A stretch of 64,000 nt of DNA, taken from contig NZ_DASQCC010000223.1 of the NCBI RefSeq assembly GCF_035634895.1, positions 1 to 64,000 on the forward strand. The letters are read 5' to 3'. Of the stretch, positions 59,059 through 64,000 are shown piece after piece. Positions within the stretch are counted from its first letter, which is position 1, and each line of letters opens with the position of its first letter. This DNA comes from Actinophytocola sp035634895. GTDB taxonomy: Bacteria; Actinomycetota; Actinomycetes; Mycobacteriales; Pseudonocardiaceae. A model generated the notes under the pieces. That model ran no database searches. It saw only the letters and a program-made list of their open reading frames with translations, and had not been told where the DNA came from. Both the position numbers and the translations under genes were made by a program.

Positions 59059-60385
59059 AGCCCGCCGCACGCCCGCGACGGCGTAGCCGGTCATGCAGCA
59101 CGCGGCGGACCAGCAGCGCCGCCTTGCCGCGGTCCCCGGCGTCCTGGGACGGTTCTTCGCGCACCGACTGCAGTATCGACATCAGCAGCTCGTTGGTCGC
59201 GGTCCAGAGCGGCACGAACTTGCCCGCGACCGGCCCAGCCCCGGTGATCGGCCCGTCGACCAACTCGGCGACCGCCTTCGCGAGGTCGATCGTCGCCTGG
59301 TCCCGGAACACCAGATGCACCTCGTCACCCGCACTCTCGGCTCGACCGGCTTTCACGCCGCTCGTTCCCTCGGTTCCGCTGGTTTTGACGCCGCTCGTTC
59401 CCTCGGTCTCGCTGGCTTTGATGCCGCTCGGCGCCTCGGCATGGCCGGCTTTGACGCCGTCCGTTCCCTCGGTTCCGCTGGCTTTCATGCCGCTCGGCTC
59501 CTCGGTTCCGCTGGCTTTCACGCCCGGTCCCTTGGCTCCGCCGGCGTTCTCGCCGAGCGTGCCTCCGGCCTCGCCGGCCGCGTCGCCGGTTGTCTTCGCG
59601 GCGCGGCCTTCGGTCCCGGCGTCGGTTTCGCCGCCCTGCCCGCCTGACTCGGCCGGGGGCGCCCCAGCCCTCACCAGGCGCAGCTCCATCTTTCGTGCGG
59701 CGGTCTCCTCCGGGGTGGCGTCGGTGGTGTTCTCGGTGTCCAGTTCGTCCACCTTCGCGGCCACCGTGGCCGGGTCTATGCCCAGGTCGCTCAGCACCTT
59801 CGCGGCCAGGCTGCCTTCGGCGCGGATCAGGGCCTCCAGCAGGTGGTGGCTGCCCATCGGGGCGCCGCCCGCCAGGGCCTGTGCGGCCGTGACCACCTCC
59901 TCGGCCGCGGAGGTGCGTCGGGCGGACTCGCCGGCGAGGTGTTCACGCGGGCCGGCGCCGAGCAGGTCCATGACGGTCGCGCGGATGTTGCGGAGCTCGT
60001 TGACCTGCTGGGCAAGGATCTTCGCCGCCAGGCCCTCGCCCTCGCGGTCCACCGCCAGCAGGATGTGTTCCGTGCCGATGTAGTTGTGCTTGAGCTGCAA
60101 CGCCTCACGTAGCGCCAGTTCGAGGATCTTCTTGGCGCGCTTGGTGAACGGGATGTGCCCGCTCGGCGCCTCCTTGCCCCTGCCGACCTCGGCCTCGATG
60201 GCCTCGCGCACCGCGGGGGCGGTGACGCCCAGCTGGCGCAACGCCTGCGCCGCGATGCTCGTCGGCGCCGTGAAGAGCCCGAGCAGGATGTGCTCGGTGC
60301 CGATGTAGTTGTGCTGAAGTTGGCGGGCCTCCTCCTGTGCCTGGATGACGACCCCGCGAGCGTTCGTGGAAAAGCGTTCGAACAT
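59057..60385 (-). CDS. Clp N-terminal domain protein without ATPase
   Basis: 442 aa from ATG 60385. Two canonical Clp-N repeats (HNYIGTEHILLGLF, about 15-75, and HNYIGTEHILLAVD, about 95-145) are followed by a third weaker one (GSHHLLEALIRAEGSLAAKVLSDLG, about 175-205). No AAA ATPase domain. A Gly/Ala/Thr-rich linker contains five 11-residue repeats. The C-terminal 90 residues form a separate helical domain (LAKAVAELVDGPI). Such proteins may act as adaptors or anti-adaptors for ClpC. The function here is unknown. Confidence 0.85.
   Translation of the reverse strand: MFERFSTNARGVVIQAQEEARQLQHNYIGTEHILLGLFTAPTSIAAQALRQLGVTAPAVREAIEAEVGRGKEAPSGHIPFTKRAKKILELALREALQLKHNYIGTEHILLAVDREGEGLAAKILAQQVNELRNIRATVMDLLGAGPREHLAGESARRTSAAEEVVTAAQALAGGAPMGSHHLLEALIRAEGSLAAKVLSDLGIDPATVAAKVDELDTENTTDATPEETAARKMELRLVRAGAPPAESGGQGGETDAGTEGRAAKTTGDAAGEAGGTLGENAGGAKGPGVKASGTEEPSGMKASGTEGTDGVKAGHAEAPSGIKASETEGTSGVKTSGTEGTSGVKAGRAESAGDEVHLVFRDQATIDLAKAVAELVDGPITGAGPVAGKFVPLWTATNELLMSILQSVREEPSQDAGDRGKAALLVRRVLHDRLRRRGRAAG
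59351..59515 (-). repeat. in-frame 33-bp repeat coding 11-residue units
   Basis: Five consecutive units of the form ASGTEGTSGVK (variants ASGTEEPSGMK, AGHAEAPSGIK, ASETEGTSGVK, TSGTEGTSGVK) in the linker of the Clp-N protein, at residues about 291-345. A spacer of changeable length is likely. Confidence 0.85.
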
Positions 60386-60409
60386 GCAAATGATGGTCTG
60401 CCGTGCTTC

Positions 60410-60443
60410 TGACCCTGTCAATACAGTGTCAGTGATAGGGTCA
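60410..60443. promoter_or_regulatory. inverted repeat in the Clp-N/HTH divergent region
   Basis: TGACCCT and AGGGTCA are 20 bp apart, with the inner repeats GTCA and TGTCAGTG between. TAGGGT (60436-60441) is 6 nt before the GTG of the HTH gene and could be its -10 box. TTGACA occurs on the minus strand (about 60417-60422) for the Clp-N gene. A regulator bound here would affect both genes; the HTH protein itself is a candidate. Confidence 0.55.
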
Positions 60444-60447
60444 GGGT

Positions 60448-60807
60448 GTGTCGGACTGGGATGAGCGGCTGTCCCGCTGGCGGGACGAGCTGGAGCTGTT
60501 CGCGCAGCTGGAGGAAACGCCCTGGGTCACGCTTGCGCAGGCGGAGCAGGAGACCGGGGTGTCCCGGTCGGCGTTGCGCGCGTGGTACCGCAACGGCGAG
60601 ATCGAGTCCAAGCTGGTCGACGGTCCCAACGGCCCGCAGCGCCTGGTGCCGCTCGACGCGGTCGTCGAGCGGGCGTCCCGCTCGCCGAAGATCCAGCGCC
60701 GTGCGGAACGCGAGGTGAGCCTCGAGGCGCAGGTGATGTTGCTCCGTCACCGCGTCGACCAGCTCGAGCTGCGGCTCGCGGCGCTGGAGAAGGAGAAGGA
60801 CAAATAG
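60448..60807 (+). CDS. small MerR-like HTH protein with C-terminal coiled coil
   Basis: 119 aa from GTG 60448. Helix-turn-helix: WVTLAQAEQETGVSRSALRAWYRNGEIESKLV, as in excisionase/MerR-type winged helices. A wing with NGPQRLVPLDAV follows, then a C-terminal coiled coil (LEAQVMLLRHRVDQLELRLAALEKEK). No ligand domain. Divergent from the Clp-N gene, which it may regulate. Confidence 0.8.
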   Translation: MSDWDERLSRWRDELELFAQLEETPWVTLAQAEQETGVSRSALRAWYRNGEIESKLVDGPNGPQRLVPLDAVVERASRSPKIQRRAEREVSLEAQVMLLRHRVDQLELRLAALEKEKDK

Positions 60808-60809
60808 CC

Positions 60810-60861
60810 AGTGGCACCCGCCGAGCGTGGCCGGAACGAAGCCACACCCGGCGGGGCCACT
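60810..60861. terminator. branched hairpin between HTH and Lhr genes
   Basis: AGTGGC with CCCGCCG pairs with CGGCGGGGCCACT. An inner GTGGC/GCCAC stem (60827-60845) sits in the loop. Placed between convergent genes, it can end both transcripts. Confidence 0.65.
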
Positions 60862-60871
60862 CCTTCCCCGG

Positions 60872-63800
60872 TCAGGCGCGCAGGCGCAAGCCCTTTGGTG
60901 TGGCACGAAAACCCGCGTCGCGCAGGACGTCGGCCAGGTTGGACGCCAACGCCACCTCCCCGTCCGCTCGCTGCACCGCCAGCTGCCCCAGCCAGCCCTC
61001 CTTCACCGCTCGCGACAGCGCTTCCGCCGACGCGCGCAGTGCGGCATCGTCCTCGGTGAACGACAGCAGCGAACGGCCGCCGCGTTCCACGTACAGCGCC
61101 GGCACACCGTCCACCAGCACCGCCAGCGCACCGGCTTTCCGCGCCGGGCGGTGCTTTCCCTCGCCGGCCGGGTCCGGCCACGGCAGCGCCGCGCCGTACG
61201 GCTGCGCCGGGTCCGCCGCCGCCAGCACGATCGCCTCGGCGTCCGTCGCCAGTGCACTGTCCGAACGTGACAGCGCACGCAGTCGGTCCACCGCCCCGCG
61301 CGCCGCGAACTGCGACGCGCCAAGGCCTTCCACGACGTAGCCGCGCACGATCTGGCCCGACTCCTCCATCGCGCGCAACACCTTGTACACGCCGGTGAAG
61401 CCGCCCGTAACCCGCTCGGTGTCGAGCGCGCCCCGTGTCAGCACGCCGTGCCGCTCCAGGAACGCCTCCGCACGCGCGTGGGCACGCCGCGTCGGGTCCT
61501 CCTCACGCGGCATTACCAGCGACCAGCGGCCGGCGACCGTCGGCGGTCCCGTCCTGCTCGGCATGGCCGGGCGGGCGCCCCGCAGCCGCGCGTACCTGCC
61601 CCGCGGCGTCGACCTGCGTGGCTTGTGTGCCGCTCCCCGCCCCGACACCAGCGCCCGCAGCGGTGCGATCGTGTCGTTGGTGACCAGCCCCGACCACACC
61701 AGATCCCACAGTGCCGCAACGACATCCGCGTCCGACGGCGCCTCCGCGCCGCCGTCGAGCAGCATCGCGCTCGCCCGGTCGGCCAGCTGCCGGAAGAACA
61801 GCGCGCCACCGTCCATCGCGGACAGGACCGCCCCGTGCAGTGGCGTCTCCGGCACGGCCTCCTCGACCTCCGGCAGCAGCAGGTCGGCCACGTCCGTTGG
61901 TGCCAGGGCGATCCAGCCGTCGCCACCCGCCAGCGCGCCCGTGCCGCACCACGTCACCTCGCCGGCCGTGGTCAGCTCGTCCAGCAGCGACGGCGTGTAG
62001 CCGGGTAACCGCGACGGCAGGACCAGCGACTCGAACGCGCTCGCCGGCAGCGGCGCGCCCGCCAGCTGCTCCACCACCGACATCACGTCGTCCGCGGTCG
62101 GACCGGTGCGCAATCGTTTGCCGACGCCGTGCCACACCGGCAGGAACCGGCCCAGCGCGGCGGGCTCGACCGGCTCCACCTCGGCACGCAGCTTCGCCAG
62201 CGAGGCCCGCCGCACCCGGCGCAGCACGTCCGCGTCGCAGTACTCGACCTGCGTGCCGCCCGGCCGCAGCTCACCACGCACCAGCCTGCCCGTGCCGACC
62301 ATGCGGTCCAGCACCCCGGTCACCACCGCGACACCCAGCCCGAACCGCGCCGCCACGTCCGCGGGCGGGAACGGCCCGTGGGTCCTCGCGTACCGGGAAA
62401 GCAGGTCGCCCAACGGGTCGGCCACCGGCTCGGTGAACGCCTCCGGCACGCCGACGGGCAACGCGACCCCGAGCGCGTCCCGCATGCGTCCCGCGTCCTC
62501 GATGATCACGTACCGTTCCGTGCTCGCGATCCGCACCCGGATGACCCGTCGCTGCCGCTCCAACTCGTCCAGCCAGCCCGGCTCGACGCCGCGTAACGCG
62601 GCCTCGGCCGGCGACAGGTCGCCCAGGAACCGCAACAGGTCCGCGGCGTCCTCCGCGTGCCGGGCGTGCCGCGTGGGCTCCAGCCGCTGCAGCGAGTGCT
62701 CGACCTCGGCCAGCACCTCCGGGTCGAGCAGCTCCCGGATCGCCTCGGACCCCAGCAGCTCCGCCAGCAGCGACGAGTCCAGCGACAGCGCCGCCGCCCG
62801 CCGCTCGGCCAGCGGCGCGTCCGCGTCGTACAGGAACATCGCCGTGTAGCCGAACATCATCCCGCGCGCGAACGGCGACGCGGTCTGCGTCTGCACCTCG
62901 ACGACCCGCATCTTCCGCGACCGCACCTCGGCCATGAGCGACCGCAGCCCACCGAGGTCGTACACGTCCTGCAGGCACTCCCGCATGGCCTCCAGCACCA
63001 CCGGGAACTGCTCGTACTTCGCCGCCACCGACAGCAGCTGCGACGCCCGCTGCCGCTGCCGCCACAGGGGGGTCCGCTTGCGGGGATCCCGCCGCGGCAA
63101 CAACAGCGACCGCGCGGCACACTCCCGGAACCGCGACGCGAACAACGCGGAGCCGCCGACCTCGGCCACCACGATCTGCTCGATCTCGTCCGGCTCCAGG
63201 AGCACGTCCTCCGCGGACGCCACCACGTCCGCGCCCTCCTCGTCCACCGTGTCCGGCAGCTGGATCACGATGCCGTCGTCGGAGTGCGCGACCCGCGCCT
63301 CGACGCCGCGCCGCTCCCGAAGTCGCGCGCCGATCGCGAGCGCCCACGGCGCGTTGACCTGTGCGCCGAACGGCGAGTGCACGACCATCCGCCAGTCACC
63401 CAGCTCATCGCGGTACCGCTCGATGAGCAGCGTCCGGTCGTCCGGCACGTGCCGGGTCGCCTCCTTCTGCTCGGCCAGGTACGCGATCAGGTTGGCGGCC
63501 GCGAACGTGTCCAGCCCCGCCGCGGTGGCCCTGGCCAGCGCCGCCTCCTCCGGCATGCTCGACACCTCGCGCAGGAACTTCCCCAGCGCGCGGCCCAGCT
63601 CCAGCGGCCGTCCCGGCGCGTCGCCCTTCCAGAACGGCATCCGCGCCGGTTCGCCGGGCGCCGGCACCGCGATCACCCGGTCCGCCGTGATGTCCTCGAT
63701 CCGCCACGACGAGGTGCCCAGCAGGAACGTGTCGCCCACCCGCGACTCGTAGACCATCTCCTCGTCCAGCTCGCCGACCCGCGAGCCGGCGCCGCCTTCC

Positions 63801-64000
63801 GAGGCCGGGGTCATCACCGTGTACAGGCCGCGGTCCGGGATGGTGCCGCCGGAGGTCACCGCGAGCCGCTGCGCGCCGGGGCGCCCGTGCAGCTCGCCGT
63901 TGATCCGGTCCCAGGTGATGCGTGGCCGCAGCTCACCGAACTCCTCGGACGGGTACCGCCCGGCCAGCATGTCCAGCACGGAGTGCAGTGCCGACTCCGG
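60872..64000 (-). CDS. lhr: Lhr-type ATP-dependent helicase, C-terminal part (5' end outside window)
   Basis: 1043 codons are open to the window edge, so the RecA-like ATPase domains lie outside. What is seen is the Lhr core: winged helix and beta-barrel parts with FAAANLIAYLAEQKEAT, VHSPFGAQVNAPWALAI, ALFASRFRECAARSLLLPRR, PVVLEAMRECLQDVYDL and FGYTAMFLYDADAP, then the large C-terminal region (about 500 residues) of mycobacterial-type Lhr. Lhr unwinds DNA or DNA-RNA duplexes in repair. The C-terminus GFRATPKGLRLRA is the family's usual end. Confidence 0.93.
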   Translation of the reverse strand, partial: PESALHSVLDMLAGRYPSEEFGELRPRITWDRINGELHGRPGAQRLAVTSGGTIPDRGLYTVMTPASEGGAGSRVGELDEEMVYESRVGDTFLLGTSSWRIEDITADRVIAVPAPGEPARMPFWKGDAPGRPLELGRALGKFLREVSSMPEEAALARATAAGLDTFAAANLIAYLAEQKEATRHVPDDRTLLIERYRDELGDWRMVVHSPFGAQVNAPWALAIGARLRERRGVEARVAHSDDGIVIQLPDTVDEEGADVVASAEDVLLEPDEIEQIVVAEVGGSALFASRFRECAARSLLLPRRDPRKRTPLWRQRQRASQLLSVAAKYEQFPVVLEAMRECLQDVYDLGGLRSLMAEVRSRKMRVVEVQTQTASPFARGMMFGYTAMFLYDADAPLAERRAAALSLDSSLLAELLGSEAIRELLDPEVLAEVEHSLQRLEPTRHARHAEDAADLLRFLGDLSPAEAALRGVEPGWLDELERQRRVIRVRIASTERYVIIEDAGRMRDALGVALPVGVPEAFTEPVADPLGDLLSRYARTHGPFPPADVAARFGLGVAVVTGVLDRMVGTGRLVRGELRPGGTQVEYCDADVLRRVRRASLAKLRAEVEPVEPAALGRFLPVWHGVGKRLRTGPTADDVMSVVEQLAGAPLPASAFESLVLPSRLPGYTPSLLDELTTAGEVTWCGTGALAGGDGWIALAPTDVADLLLPEVEEAVPETPLHGAVLSAMDGGALFFRQLADRASAMLLDGGAEAPSDADVVAALWDLVWSGLVTNDTIAPLRALVSGRGAAHKPRRSTPRGRYARLRGARPAMPSRTGPPTVAGRWSLVMPREEDPTRRAHARAEAFLERHGVLTRGALDTERVTGGFTGVYKVLRAMEESGQIVRGYVVEGLGASQFAARGAVDRLRALSRSDSALATDAEAIVLAAADPAQPYGAALPWPDPAGEGKHRPARKAGALAVLVDGVPALYVERGGRSLLSFTEDDAALRASAEALSRAVKEGWLGQLAVQRADGEVALASNLADVLRDAGFRATPKGLRLRA

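Noticed and set aside
1..64000. tRNA, rRNA, prophage or insertion-sequence genes
   Set aside because: No transposase, integrase or phage structural protein and no tRNA-like cloverleaf was recognised. A tRNAscan run would be decisive for tRNAs.

Overview
The window comes from a very GC-rich actinomycete. The gene set points to a mycolate-like or pseudonocardial actinobacterium: a bcc-aa3 cytochrome supercomplex, PimB for phosphatidylinositol mannosides, a mycothiol-dependent isomerase family, a class II DAHP synthase, a PASTA Ser/Thr kinase and actinobacterial Clp-N and RipC-type proteins. Gene order from the left edge to about 57 kb follows, with insertions and losses, the Mycobacterium tuberculosis block Rv2202c to Rv2169c as I remember it. 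The myo-inositol genes, carotenoid genes and palindromic repeats suggest Pseudonocardiales (a Lentzea, Saccharothrix or Actinosynnema relative), but the genus is a guess.

Layout. 1-12.1 kb: adenosine-kinase end, a secreted protein, asnB, and the respiratory genes ctaC-ctaF and ctaE-qcrCAB, with trpD and a degenerate receiver protein on the other strand; a beta-lactamase-fold lipoprotein is coupled to qcrB. 12.3-16.7 kb: an iolC-aldolase-iolB inositol segment and a DEDD exonuclease/UvrC-like protein. 16.9-24.4 kb: a NYN/PIN-like protein and a cell-wall hydrolase cluster (a VanY/NlpC fusion, two tandem RipC-type NlpC/P60 paralogues, a zinc peptidase). 24.4-37.6 kb: pimB, a truncated acyl-CoA-synthetase-like protein, START-domain proteins, ArsA-like ATPase, glucokinase, acyltransferase, exoribonuclease, pfkA, amidase, truncated globin and DAHP synthase. 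37.7-44.5 kb: methyltransferase/TetR pair, wax-ester synthase, PknL with its DNA-binding partner, and an unusual three-gene membrane-protein operon. 44.6-49.6 kb: carotenoid operon (GGPP synthase, crtI, a lipoprotein, crtB). 49.7-57 kb: metF, LppM-like lipoprotein, DUF885 protein, a lower-GC PfkB-like plus GTP-cyclohydrolase-II-like operon, GNAT and YbaK proteins. 56.8-64 kb: an operon behind a perfect LexA box (HEPN protein, mycothiol-dependent isomerase), VOC protein, Clp-N protein, a small HTH protein and the C-terminal part of an Lhr-type helicase that runs off the window.

The most unusual content is non-coding. Four long palindromic arrays (about 1.63-1.81, 12.15-12.35, 29.57-29.67 and 31.00-31.15 kb) each lie directly behind stop codons, share a 12-nt box repeated about every 22 bp and a perfect or near-perfect 18-19 bp core inverted repeat, and in one copy both core arms have changed together so pairing is kept. 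A second, shorter dispersed element (26.68, 28.41, 34.29 and 49.67 kb) lies just before genes; at two sites it starts a mini-ORF with a leaderless -10 box, and one of these overlaps the metF start. Many genes here have a TANNNT-like hexamer 6-7 nt before the start codon, which suggests frequent leaderless transcripts and was used to choose several starts.
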